Assembly: GCF_036084755.1 (NCBI RefSeq)
Contig: NZ_CP107968.1
Span: 4,495,501-4,559,500, forward strand
Direction of reading: 5' to 3'
Source: Streptomyces sp. NBC_00370
GTDB taxonomy: Bacteria; Actinomycetota; Actinomycetes; Streptomycetales; Streptomycetaceae
DNA: 64,000 nt
The position numbers and the translations under genes were made by a program. Below are positions 8,292 through 16,321 of the stretch, in pieces (positions within the stretch are counted from its first letter, which is position 1; every line of letters starts with the position of its first letter). The notes beneath the pieces are model-generated. The model saw only the letters and a program-made list of their open reading frames with translations, made no database searches and had not been told where the DNA came from.

Positions 8292-9943
8292 CGTGCCGCC
8301 TGGTAGCGCCGCAGCGTGCTGACCCGGTGCTTGCGCAGGGACACCAGCGTCACGTTCAGCGCGAGCAGCGAGAGCATGACGAAGCCCATGGCGGTGGGCG
8401 CTCCGATGAACGGCAGCAGCACCAGCCAGGGTGCCAGGACCAGCAGCAGCCGTCGCCACCACCGCGCGGCGGCACTCACCGGCACCTTGGCGTGGATGCC
8501 GTCGCCGTTCATCAGATACGCGGCGATCGGGAAGACCGGCACGTACAGCAAGGTGAGCATGTACGTGGCGCACAGCACGCCGTGCGCGTCGGGGCCCGCC
8601 GAGCGCCGTGGGCGTACGCCGAAGCCCGCGACCGAGCCGATGAAGGGCTCGCCTCGTACCGGCGCGGCGACGCTCCTGCGGTCGGTGGCCAGGTCCCGCA
8701 ACTGCCGGGACATGGTGCGGTCGCGCGGACCGACCGCAGACGCCAGGGCCCGCAGATGGCCGGCGGCCCGCTCGACCCTGCCGCGCCGGCACATCGCCTG
8801 CAAGTACGGGAACAGATCGGGCGAGGGTCCGGTCGGAACGGCGGCCCCCACACTCGCCTCGACGCCCTTCTTGTTCGTCGCGACCAGCTCCCGCGTCCTG
8901 GGGTCGCGGGCGAACTCCGCCGCCCGGAGCAGCAGTTCGAGCGAGAGGCCCGGTGGGTGGTCCGCGTTGTAGTGGGTGACGGCGCACTGGTTGAGCACGA
9001 CGGCCAGTTCCTCGCTGAGCGCGCCGGTGAGCGTCGCTTCGGCGCCCAGCAACGCCCGTACCGTACGCATTGGTTCGTCGGCCTTCTCCAGCAGCTCGTT
9101 GCCTGCGGCGCCCGCCCCGTCCTCGTCCGCCCGCGCCTTCTCGCGCGCGGCGTCGCAGGCCGTACGGACGGCCCGCTCCGCCGGGCGGACCACGTCGCGC
9201 AGCGCGTCGGCCACGGCGTCGTCGGGCAGCGGCGAGTCACGCAGCAGTGTCACCAGCCGGTGCCCGGCGCCCTCGCTCCCGGTCCGCACGGCGCGCAGGG
9301 CGAACTCGGCGCTCACGGAGGCGAGATGGCGGGGCAGCCGGTCGCGTAGCCGCCGTACGGTCCCGGTGGTCAGCCGGGGGTCGCCGATGTCGGTGATCCG
9401 CCGCTTGGCGTGGTCCCAGAACTCGCGCGACGCCAGCACCGAGGCCCAGGCGGCGAGGCCGCGCGCCCACAGCTCGTCCAGCGCCCTGACCGCTTCGGAG
9501 CCGGGCGGGTACGGGCCCGCTTCCTCGGTCTCGACGGCCTCGCGGTGGGTACGGACCGCCAGGTCGTGCTCGACGGAGAGCGGGCGGCCGGGCTCGTCCG
9601 AGCGCCACAGCCACAGCAGTTCGTGGACGAGCCGGGCGACCGGGTCGCGCATCGTCTCGTACGCGGCCCGCACCGATTCGGTCGCCGGCGGCGCGGTGGC
9701 GGGAGTTGCCCCGGACGGGTCCCGCGCCGGATCCGGATCCGGGGCCCGCGCCGGGTCGTGGACCGGGCCGCGCGTCGGCGCGGCCAGCCGGCTGGCCAGG
9801 ACGGCCTCCTCGCGTGCGCGGCGGATCTGCGCGGGTGTCGCGTCCGACGCGAGTCCCGTGACGCGGAAGGCGTTGTTGCGGTAGAGATCGGCGCCGGAGA
9901 TCCGGTCCAGGACGGGGCGCAGGTCGTCCCCGGGTGTGCTCAT
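8288..9943 (-). CDS. J-domain-like membrane protein, unknown function
   Basis: 551 residues. The first 50 residues, with NAFRVTGLASDATPAQIRRA, resemble the helical start of a J-domain, but the HPD motif needed to stimulate Hsp70 is not visible. A long helical region follows. Near residues 470-540 there are about three hydrophobic segments (MLTLLYVPVFPIAAYLM, LLLVLAPWLVLLPFIGA, GFVMLSLLALNVTLVSL). The tail is basic and cytoplasmic. It begins with ATGA overlap on the kinase remnant and ends overlapping the GrpE-like gene. Together these would form a membrane-bound J/GrpE/Hsp70 set; the J role is inferred. Confidence 0.6.
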   Translation of the reverse strand: MSTPGDDLRPVLDRISGADLYRNNAFRVTGLASDATPAQIRRAREEAVLASRLAAPTRGPVHDPARAPDPDPARDPSGATPATAPPATESVRAAYETMRDPVARLVHELLWLWRSDEPGRPLSVEHDLAVRTHREAVETEEAGPYPPGSEAVRALDELWARGLAAWASVLASREFWDHAKRRITDIGDPRLTTGTVRRLRDRLPRHLASVSAEFALRAVRTGSEGAGHRLVTLLRDSPLPDDAVADALRDVVRPAERAVRTACDAAREKARADEDGAGAAGNELLEKADEPMRTVRALLGAEATLTGALSEELAVVLNQCAVTHYNADHPPGLSLELLLRAAEFARDPRTRELVATNKKGVEASVGAAVPTGPSPDLFPYLQAMCRRGRVERAAGHLRALASAVGPRDRTMSRQLRDLATDRRSVAAPVRGEPFIGSVAGFGVRPRRSAGPDAHGVLCATYMLTLLYVPVFPIAAYLMNGDGIHAKVPVSAAARWWRRLLLVLAPWLVLLPFIGAPTAMGFVMLSLLALNVTLVSLRKHRVSTLRRYQAAR

Positions 9944-10655
9944 GTCCCGCTACTCCTCTCTGACGACTGGTGCGACTGCGCTGACCGTTCCGCGTCCCGG
10001 CGCGCGAACTGCGCTGCCAGCGCGCCCGCGTCGGGCGTCCGCTGCTCGCGCTCCAGCCGCAGGGCGCCCAGCACGATCCGCTCCAACGACTCGTCCACTT
10101 CCGGGTTGAGTTCGCGCGGCGGCTCGGGCGGCGCGCGCCGGTACGTACCGGCGATCCAGCCCGCGAGCCCCTTCGGGTACGGGAAGCGGCCGGTCAGCAG
10201 CAGATAGCCGACGACGCCCAGCGCCCAGACGTCACCCGTGCGGGAGTCCCCCCGGAATCCCAGCAGGGTCTCGGGCGGCTTGAACGCCAGGACTCCCTGG
10301 GCGCTGGCCAGTTCGGTGACGGGGTTGGTGTGCGTCGCGAGGCCGAAGTCGCCGAGGCGCGCCCGCAGCCCCTCGCCGGGGCCGTTGTCGTCCCCGTCGT
10401 AGCCGAGCAGGATGTTCTGCGTGGTGATGTCGCGGTGCACGATCGGCGGGTGCGCCGCGTGTGCGACGGCGAGACCCGAGCTGACCTGGTGCAGGATCCG
10501 CGCCACGTCGGCCACCGGTACGGCGCCGGTCCGCTCCTCGTGCGCGGTACGGAACCTTTCGAGCGTGCCGCCCGCGACGTACTCCATCGTGAAGTAGCCC
10601 CGCTCGCCCAACACCGTCGTGACCGTGCCCGCGTCGAAGACACGGACGATGTTCG
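9940..10655 (-). pseudogene. Ser/Thr protein kinase, 5'-truncated
   Basis: The reading frame carries the middle and C-terminal parts of a Hanks-type kinase: FTMEYVAGGTLERF (hinge), VHRDITTQNILL (catalytic loop), LGDFGLATHT (DFG) and KPPETLLG. The glycine-rich loop and the ATP-binding lysine are absent. Recognisable kinase sequence starts abruptly at ANIVRVFDAG near 10,655, and upstream sequence in frame is the antisense of another gene. The catalytic loop also has Thr where Lys is usual. The stop overlaps the J-like gene as ATGA, so this was the first gene of the chaperone operon, and its promoter is probably lost too. Confidence 0.75.
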
Positions 10656-10656
10656 C

Positions 10657-11037
10657 ACGACGCCTGTCCCGCTGCCCGCCGACATCACCCGCCCGCCGCG
10701 GAGTTGGGTGCTCACCGACGACGAGCGGCTGGCCCTGGTCGTCCTCGGCCGCCGCTATCTGCTGCACGATCTGCGTCCGCAGCCGCTGACCTGGAAGGAG
10801 ACGGCCGCCCAGCTGACGGAGCTTCAGTCGGAGGCGGGCTGGAACGCCAAACGCGTGGAGCGGCTGGTGACAGCCGTACGGATACGGCTCTCCCGCGACG
10901 GGGTGCCGTGGCTGACCCGCGAGGAGGTCGGCGAGCCGGTCGGCAACACCCTCAACGACCACCTCCTGCGGGAGCTTCTGCTCTCTACGACGCTGGTGCC
11001 GCCGGACCTGGCACTGCTGGACGGGCTTGAGCTGTGA
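10657..11037 (+). pseudogene. C-terminal fragment of an FHA-type protein
   Basis: The frame reads PRSWVLTDDERLALVVLG, then WKETAAQLTEL, KRVERLVTAVRIRL and GNTLNDHLLREL. This is the winged-helix-like C-terminal part seen in Streptomyces FHA-domain proteins. The N-terminal FHA part is missing: upstream the strand is antisense to the kinase remnant and no start codon with ribosome site is seen at the break. It lies head-to-head with the truncated kinase, both cut at about 10,655. The 3' end overlaps the MscS gene by 53 bp. FHA proteins bind phosphothreonine, so the pair was probably functional partners. Confidence 0.65.
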
Positions 11038-12085
11038 CCTGGTCCTGAGCGAGGGTGACGCGCTCGTGCACGACAACGGACCGGCCGGGCACCGGGAGTT
11101 CGATCCCCTCGGCGCGGTACCGCATGTGCAGCTGCTTGATGAACTCGTGCCTGATCAGATACTGGTCACTGAACTCCAGCGCGCGCAGTATCACCGTGAA
11201 GCCGACACCGGACTCCGTGAACGTGTGGAAGCGCACGGACGGTTCGTAGTCGGCGACCCCGCCGGTCACCTCCGCCATCACCTTCGTCGCGACCTCTATG
11301 GTCACCTGCTCGACCTGGCCGAGATCGCTCCCGTACCCCACCGCCGCCTGGATGAGCAGCCCCATCTGCTGCTCGGGCCGGTGGTAGTTGGTCATGATCG
11401 TGCCCGCGAGCTTGGAGTTCGGGATGATCACCAAGTTGTCGGAGAGCTGACGCACCACGGTGTTGCGCCAGTTGATGTCGATGACATAGCCGTCCTCGCC
11501 GCTGCTCAGCTCGATGTAGTCGCCGGGCTGCACCGTCTTCGACACGAGTATGTGCACGCCGGCGAAGAGGTTGGCCAGGGTGTCCTGGAGCGCCAGCGCG
11601 ACCGCGAGACCGCCCACCCCGAGGGCCGTTATCAGCGGCGCGACCGAGACGCCGAGCGTCTGGAGCAGCACCATCACACCGATCGCCAGCACGGTGACCC
11701 GGGTGATGTTGACGAAGATCGAGGCCGATCCGGCGACGGCCGAGCGCGACAGCGTCACCGACTTCACGAGGTCGGCGATCACACCGGCCGTGGCGAAGGT
11801 GGCGGCCAGGATGACGACCGCGATCATGACCTGATTGACGCGGTGGCCGACCGTGGCGGTCAGCGGCAGCGCCGCGGCTGCGGCCGAACCGCCGATCGCC
11901 AGCGCGGCCCACGGCGCGAGCGTACGGAGCGCGGAGACGACGATGTCGTCGCCGCCCCACCGGGTGGCGCTCGCCCGCTCGCCGAGCCAGCGCAGCGCGA
12001 TCCGCAGCAGCACACCGGCGGCCAGACCGATGAGGACGGCAGCGACGGCGATGGCCATGTCGTGCCAGGTGATCTCGCGGGTCAC
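10985..12085 (-). CDS. MscS-family mechanosensitive channel
   Basis: 366 residues with about five membrane helices in the first 160 residues, then the MscS core. The pore helix region is ITALGVGGLAVALALQDTLAN, followed by the cytoplasmic beta domain with VQPGDYIEL, DINWRNTVV and VIIPNSKLAGTIMTNY. It opens on membrane tension to release solutes on osmotic downshock. The GTG start shares one base with the stop of the ClpX-like gene, so the two are co-transcribed. Confidence 0.9.
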   Translation of the reverse strand: MTREITWHDMAIAVAAVLIGLAAGVLLRIALRWLGERASATRWGGDDIVVSALRTLAPWAALAIGGSAAAAALPLTATVGHRVNQVMIAVVILAATFATAGVIADLVKSVTLSRSAVAGSASIFVNITRVTVLAIGVMVLLQTLGVSVAPLITALGVGGLAVALALQDTLANLFAGVHILVSKTVQPGDYIELSSGEDGYVIDINWRNTVVRQLSDNLVIIPNSKLAGTIMTNYHRPEQQMGLLIQAAVGYGSDLGQVEQVTIEVATKVMAEVTGGVADYEPSVRFHTFTESGVGFTVILRALEFSDQYLIRHEFIKQLHMRYRAEGIELPVPGRSVVVHERVTLAQDQVTAQARPAVPGPAAPAS

Positions 12086-13401
12086 TACGCTGACTTCTCC
12101 TGGTGCTCCCGCTTCGGCGGCCTGCCGCGCGGTACGAGTGTCGGGTTCACGTTGTCGAGCACGGTGTCGCGGTCGACCACGACACGCGCGACGTCGTCGC
12201 GGCTCGGTACCTCGTACATCACATTGAGCAGGACCTCTTCGAGGATGGTCCGGGCGGCCCGCGCGCCGGTGCGGCGCAGCAGCGCCTGTTCGGCGATGGC
12301 CTCGACCGCGTCGTCGGTGAACTCCAGCTCCACACCGTCGATTTCGAAGAGCCGCTGGTACTGCTTGATGAGCGCGTTGCGCGGCTCGGTGAGGATCCGC
12401 TTCAACGCGGCGCCGTCCAGGGGCCGTACGGTCGTGATCACCGGCAACCGGCCGACGAGCTCCGGGATGAGGCCGAACTTCAGCAGGTCGGCGGGCATGA
12501 CCTCGGCGAACGTGTCGCGCGCCTCCCGCTCCTCCTGGCTGCTGACGGCGCCGCCGAAGCCGATGCCCCGGTGGCTGACCCGCTGTTCGATGATCTGCTC
12601 AAGGCCGGCGAAGGCGCCGCCGACGATGAACAGCACGTTCGTCGTGTCGATCTGGATGAACTCCTGCTGCGGATGCTTCCTGCCGCCCTGCGGCGGCACG
12701 TTGGCCGTCGTGCCTTCCAGCATCTTCAGCAGCGCCTGCTGCACGCCCTCGCCCGACACGTCACGGGTGATCGAGGGGCCCTCGCTCCTGCGCGCGACCT
12801 TGTCGATCTCGTCGATGTAGATGATGCCGGTCTGGGCCTTCTCCACATCGTTGTCGGCGGCCTGGATCAGCTTCAGCAGGATGTTCTCGACGTCCTCGCC
12901 GACGTACCCCGCCTCGGTCAGCGCCGTGGCGTCGGCGATGGCGAACGGTACGTCGAGCATCCGGGCGAGCGTCTGCACCAGATACGTTTTTCCGCAGCCG
13001 GTCGGGCCGAGCAGCAGGATGTTCGACTTGCCCAGCTCGATCGTGTCCTGCTTCGCCGCGTGCCGGCCGTTGGAAGCGGCCAGCGAACGCAGCCGCTTGT
13101 AGTGGTTGTAGACCGCGACGGCGAGTGCCTTCTTGGCGCTGTCCTGGCCGATGACGTACTGACCGAGGAACTCATGGATCTCCATGGGCTTCGGGGTCTC
13201 GTGCGGCCCCGCGCCCTCGCCGTCCCGGTCGCCGCCCGCGAGCGCGTCCGGCTCCTCCTCGATCAGTTCGTTGCAGAGCCCGACGCATTCGTCGCAGATG
13301 CACAACGGGCTGGGGCCCGCGATCAGTTTCTTGACCTGCTTCTGGCTCTTCCCGCAGAACGTGCACTTCAGCAGGTCGCCGCCGTCACCGATACGTGCCA
13401 C
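12085..13401 (-). CDS. clpX: ClpX-like AAA+ unfoldase (paralogue without clpP)
   Basis: 438 residues from a GTG start behind GAGGAG. An N-terminal C4 zinc-binding domain (CTFCGKSQK, CICDECVGLCNEL) precedes the AAA+ module. Walker A is GPTGCGKTYL and Walker B IIYIDEIDKV; the GYVGEDVENIL pore loop and the GIGFGG segment, which matches the ClpP-docking loop, are present. It should unfold substrates and feed ClpP. Streptomyces clpX normally follows clpP1 clpP2. Here no clpP is near and MscS follows directly, so this is probably a second copy with special substrates. Confidence 0.88.
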   Translation of the reverse strand: MARIGDGGDLLKCTFCGKSQKQVKKLIAGPSPLCICDECVGLCNELIEEEPDALAGGDRDGEGAGPHETPKPMEIHEFLGQYVIGQDSAKKALAVAVYNHYKRLRSLAASNGRHAAKQDTIELGKSNILLLGPTGCGKTYLVQTLARMLDVPFAIADATALTEAGYVGEDVENILLKLIQAADNDVEKAQTGIIYIDEIDKVARRSEGPSITRDVSGEGVQQALLKMLEGTTANVPPQGGRKHPQQEFIQIDTTNVLFIVGGAFAGLEQIIEQRVSHRGIGFGGAVSSQEEREARDTFAEVMPADLLKFGLIPELVGRLPVITTVRPLDGAALKRILTEPRNALIKQYQRLFEIDGVELEFTDDAVEAIAEQALLRRTGARAARTILEEVLLNVMYEVPSRDDVARVVVDRDTVLDNVNPTLVPRGRPPKREHQEKSA

Positions 13402-13504
13402 TCGGAAACGTCTCCTCAACGGTTGTGCGGACCGCGAGGGTCCGGACGGCTCTGAATGCTCAGAACATATGACGTTACCATCTGGAGGATGACGGGCGGA
13501 TCGA

Positions 13505-14803
13505 TTGGTGAGTGTGAGGGTGATGGGTCGGCTCAGCAGGGCGGAGCTGCAGGAGCGCAACAGGGCCAGGGTACTGGCAGCCGCCGAGGGGGAGTTCGCC
13601 GACAGCGGCTTTCGTGACGCCAAGGTGGACCGTATCGCGGAACGGGCCGGTCTGACCCGTGGCGCCGTGTACTCCAACTTCCCCGGCAAGCGCGGGCTGT
13701 ACTTCGCCGTGCTCGCGGAGCGGGCCGAGCGTACCGAACGCGCACCCGCGGCGCCACGGCCCGAACCCGGCCGCACCCTCGGCGAGGCGCTCGGCGCGCT
13801 CGCCCGCGCCTGGGTGGCGCGGCTGCCGCTCGCTGACACGGACGAGCAGCACGGCGCGGCCAGACTCGGTGTGTACGTGGTGCCCGAAGTCCTCGCCGAG
13901 GAGCGGATACGGCGGCCGTACGCGCAACTGATGAAGCTCGACGCGCTGCTGCTCGGGCTCGCTCTTGAGCGGCTGGGGTCGGCGCCGGTGTCCGGGGCCG
14001 GGGCCGGGGCCGGGTCCGGGGCTACGTCCACAGGGGGGAGCCTGGTTCGGGTCGCCGAGGCCGTCCTGACCGTGCTGCACGGCGCGAGCCAACTGGCCGC
14101 CGCGGCACCGGGTTTCGTCGAGCCGTTCAATGTCGTGCGCGCCTGCGGCCAGTTGGCGGGTCTCGTCCTCCAGGAGCGCTACGCACCCACGCATGTGATC
14201 ACCCGCGCGCTGCCCGCCGACGAGCCGTGGTCCCCGCCGCAGGGCGCGGTGGACGCGGTACGGGACGCGCCGGCGCGGCTCGGCGGCGACGGGGTGGTGG
14301 CCGTGCTCGGGCTGCACCGGATCGAGTCCGTCGAGGACGCCGTACGGGCGGCGCGGCCGGGCACGAGCGTGACCGCCGTGCTGGTCACCGGCAGTCCCGA
14401 CGAACTCGCCCCGCTGGCCCGGCTGGCCGTCGCCGACCTGTGCGGCTGCTTGCGCCGGGCGTTCCCGACGGCCGCCTGGCCGCGGTTGCAGGTGGTGGTC
14501 GACCCGTCGGGGGTGGTGGCGGCTGCGGCCGGTGTGCCGGCCGTGAGCGAGGAGACCGAGGTCGCGATACGGGTCGAGGCGGGCCGGATCGTGAGCCGGG
14601 CGGACGGGCGCGGCGCGTGCCACGCGGCGGCGGGCGGGGCTGTCCTGACGGATGATCAGGGAGCGCGGGAAGTGGGGGTGCAGGACTCGCGGGTGCAGGA
14701 GACGCGGGTTCAGGATTCGCGGGTTCAGAAGACGCTGATCCAGGACGCGGGAGCCAAGGACGCCGGGGCTCAGGAGACGCGCGTGATGGGCGGCAGCCTG
14801 TAG
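13505..14803 (+). CDS. TetR-like regulator with long C-terminal extension
   Basis: 432 residues, about twice the usual TetR length. The N-terminal helix-turn-helix is clear: RVLAAAEGEFADSGFRDAKV and ERAGLTRGAVYSNFPGK. A helical ligand region follows to about residue 230. A further domain of about 130 residues (DGVVAVLGLHRIESVEDAV, SVTAVLVTGSPDEL, WPRLQVVVDPSGVVA) looks alpha/beta and may be thioredoxin-like. The last 35 residues come from 15-bp DNA repeats. The start is uncertain: TTG 13505, GTG 13508 and ATG 13523 are in frame, none with a good ribosome site. It is divergent from the clpX-like gene. Confidence 0.75.
   Translation: MVSVRVMGRLSRAELQERNRARVLAAAEGEFADSGFRDAKVDRIAERAGLTRGAVYSNFPGKRGLYFAVLAERAERTERAPAAPRPEPGRTLGEALGALARAWVARLPLADTDEQHGAARLGVYVVPEVLAEERIRRPYAQLMKLDALLLGLALERLGSAPVSGAGAGAGSGATSTGGSLVRVAEAVLTVLHGASQLAAAAPGFVEPFNVVRACGQLAGLVLQERYAPTHVITRALPADEPWSPPQGAVDAVRDAPARLGGDGVVAVLGLHRIESVEDAVRAARPGTSVTAVLVTGSPDELAPLARLAVADLCGCLRRAFPTAAWPRLQVVVDPSGVVAAAAGVPAVSEETEVAIRVEAGRIVSRADGRGACHAAAGGAVLTDDQGAREVGVQDSRVQETRVQDSRVQKTLIQDAGAKDAGAQETRVMGGSL
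14678..14782 (+). repeat. Seven degenerate 15-bp tandem repeats in coding sequence
   Basis: Units of the form GTGCAGGACTCGCGG run in phase through the end of the TetR-like gene and encode variants of Val-Gln-Asp-Ser-Arg. The first three are closest and the later ones drift. The last unit overlaps the 3' end of the convergent DUF1254 gene. The array looks like slippage expansion that lengthened the protein tail. Confidence 0.85.
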
Positions 14804-16110
14804 GACCCGGTGACCACGGCGTCGCGCGGCTCGTACATCCGCAGGACGGGCCGGAACCGACCGGGCGGTGTGGGCAGCCAGTTGGCCGCCTCCGTCTCGT
14901 CCGCCGGGCGCTCGCTGCTCAGACGCAGCGTCAGCGAACCGTCGGAGGCGCGGACCAGGCCGGGGGTGCGGTCGCCGATCGAGTAGCGGTCCGCCGCGTT
15001 GTCGACCAGGTGGTACTCGGGCAGGTCGTACATGGTCACGGACCAGAACGCGTCGACGGGCGGCGCCTTCTCGAAGCGCAGCGTGTACGAACTGCCGCCG
15101 TCCAGCGGCTCGCCCGCCGCGTCGTTCCAGGTCATCGCGTACGCCGCCTCGTACCCGTGGTTGCCCCACAGCCCGGCGCGCGCGGCTGCCGCCCGCATGA
15201 CCCGGGCCCTGGCCCGGTCCTCGACGATCCAGGCGGGGTCGGTGACGGTGCCGATCTCGAAGAAGTCGGCGTTGTAGTCGAAGGCGTGGTACGCCAGTTT
15301 CCAGCCGTTGTCCTCCGGGCTCATGCCGTGCGTGGTGGCCAGTTCCACCTTCTCCTTGCCGTCGGCGAACCCGGCCCGCAGCGCCTCCGCCAGTTCCGGA
15401 TCGGGCGAGGTGTACGGACTGACGGCCTTCAGCAGCCCGAGCGGCGCGAACGTGCCCTGGTAGTCGATGTCGGCGGGGGCGGGCGGGAAGGCCGCCATCC
15501 GCACCCGCAGCTTCTCGAAGAACATCAGGCCGCCGTCAATGACGTCGACCACGCCGACGTCGGCGACCGGCAGCCCCTCGGCCTCGCCGGGCGTGCCGTA
15601 CGGTTCGAGCGCCGTGGCGTCCTGGAGCGCGCGTACGGCTGCGATGTCCGCCTCGCCCGCGCACGCCCAGCGCGCGACGATCGAGGCGACGGTGGTGGGG
15701 AACGCGATCCGGGTCGCGCCCTGGGGCACCTTCCCCGACCAGCCGGGCGGTGTGCACAGGAAGCGGCCGGGGCGGGTGCCGGTGGCGCGGCGGCCGACGT
15801 ACGCGAAGTTGTTGGTCCAGGCGTCCACGAACTGCATCACGTAGTAACGCCCGCCGGTGCCGGGCACGGTGAGCAGCAGCGGGCCCGCGCTGAGGTCGAT
15901 CTGCGCCATCGAGTAGACGGTGTCGTTGTTGACGCTGACGAAGGTGTCGTCGGGGCCCGCGAGTTTCGTCGCGTGGCTGAAGGTGTTGAACGGGGCTGGG
16001 GCGACCGCGTTCATGCCCTTGCGGGTGAACCGGTCGACCTCGTCGAGGTTGAACACCATGGGATAGCCGTAGACGTACGCGTCACTGGCCAGCGCCTGCA
16101 GATCGCTCAT
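14770..16110 (-). CDS. DUF1254/DUF1214 domain protein
   Basis: 446 residues from ATG 16110. The N-terminal DUF1254 part includes YVYGYPMVFNLDEVDRF, NTFSHATKLAGPDDTFVSVN and YYVMQFVDAWTNNFAYVG. The C-terminal DUF1214 part includes FWSVTMYDLPEYHLVDN and NWLPTPPGRFRPVLRMYEPR. The family is widespread and of unknown function. No signal peptide is visible at the chosen start, although many relatives are exported. It is convergent with the TetR-like gene with a 34-bp overlap. Confidence 0.85.
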   Translation of the reverse strand: MSDLQALASDAYVYGYPMVFNLDEVDRFTRKGMNAVAPAPFNTFSHATKLAGPDDTFVSVNNDTVYSMAQIDLSAGPLLLTVPGTGGRYYVMQFVDAWTNNFAYVGRRATGTRPGRFLCTPPGWSGKVPQGATRIAFPTTVASIVARWACAGEADIAAVRALQDATALEPYGTPGEAEGLPVADVGVVDVIDGGLMFFEKLRVRMAAFPPAPADIDYQGTFAPLGLLKAVSPYTSPDPELAEALRAGFADGKEKVELATTHGMSPEDNGWKLAYHAFDYNADFFEIGTVTDPAWIVEDRARARVMRAAAARAGLWGNHGYEAAYAMTWNDAAGEPLDGGSSYTLRFEKAPPVDAFWSVTMYDLPEYHLVDNAADRYSIGDRTPGLVRASDGSLTLRLSSERPADETEAANWLPTPPGRFRPVLRMYEPRDAVVTGSYRLPPITRVS

Positions 16111-16321
16111 CCTGATCGCCTCTTCCCGGCCGCAGGCTGACGGCCTCGGACATCTTCGGACATTCCCAATCCACGCTCTCATGACCCCGTCCGACCTGCC
16201 TGTTCTCCAGGTTGTCCACAGGCTGGGCGCGGTGTCGGGGGTGGCCGGTAAAGTCGGGTTCGTTGTCGTGTGCAGCCAACGGGGGCATTGCGGGCGACGC
16301 GGGCAATCGGGGGAGGCTGCC

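Noticed and set aside
12085..14130. Extension of the clpX-like frame by 243 residues upstream
   Set aside because: The extra sequence is the antisense of the TetR-like gene and is low in complexity. ClpX similarity begins at GTG 13401.
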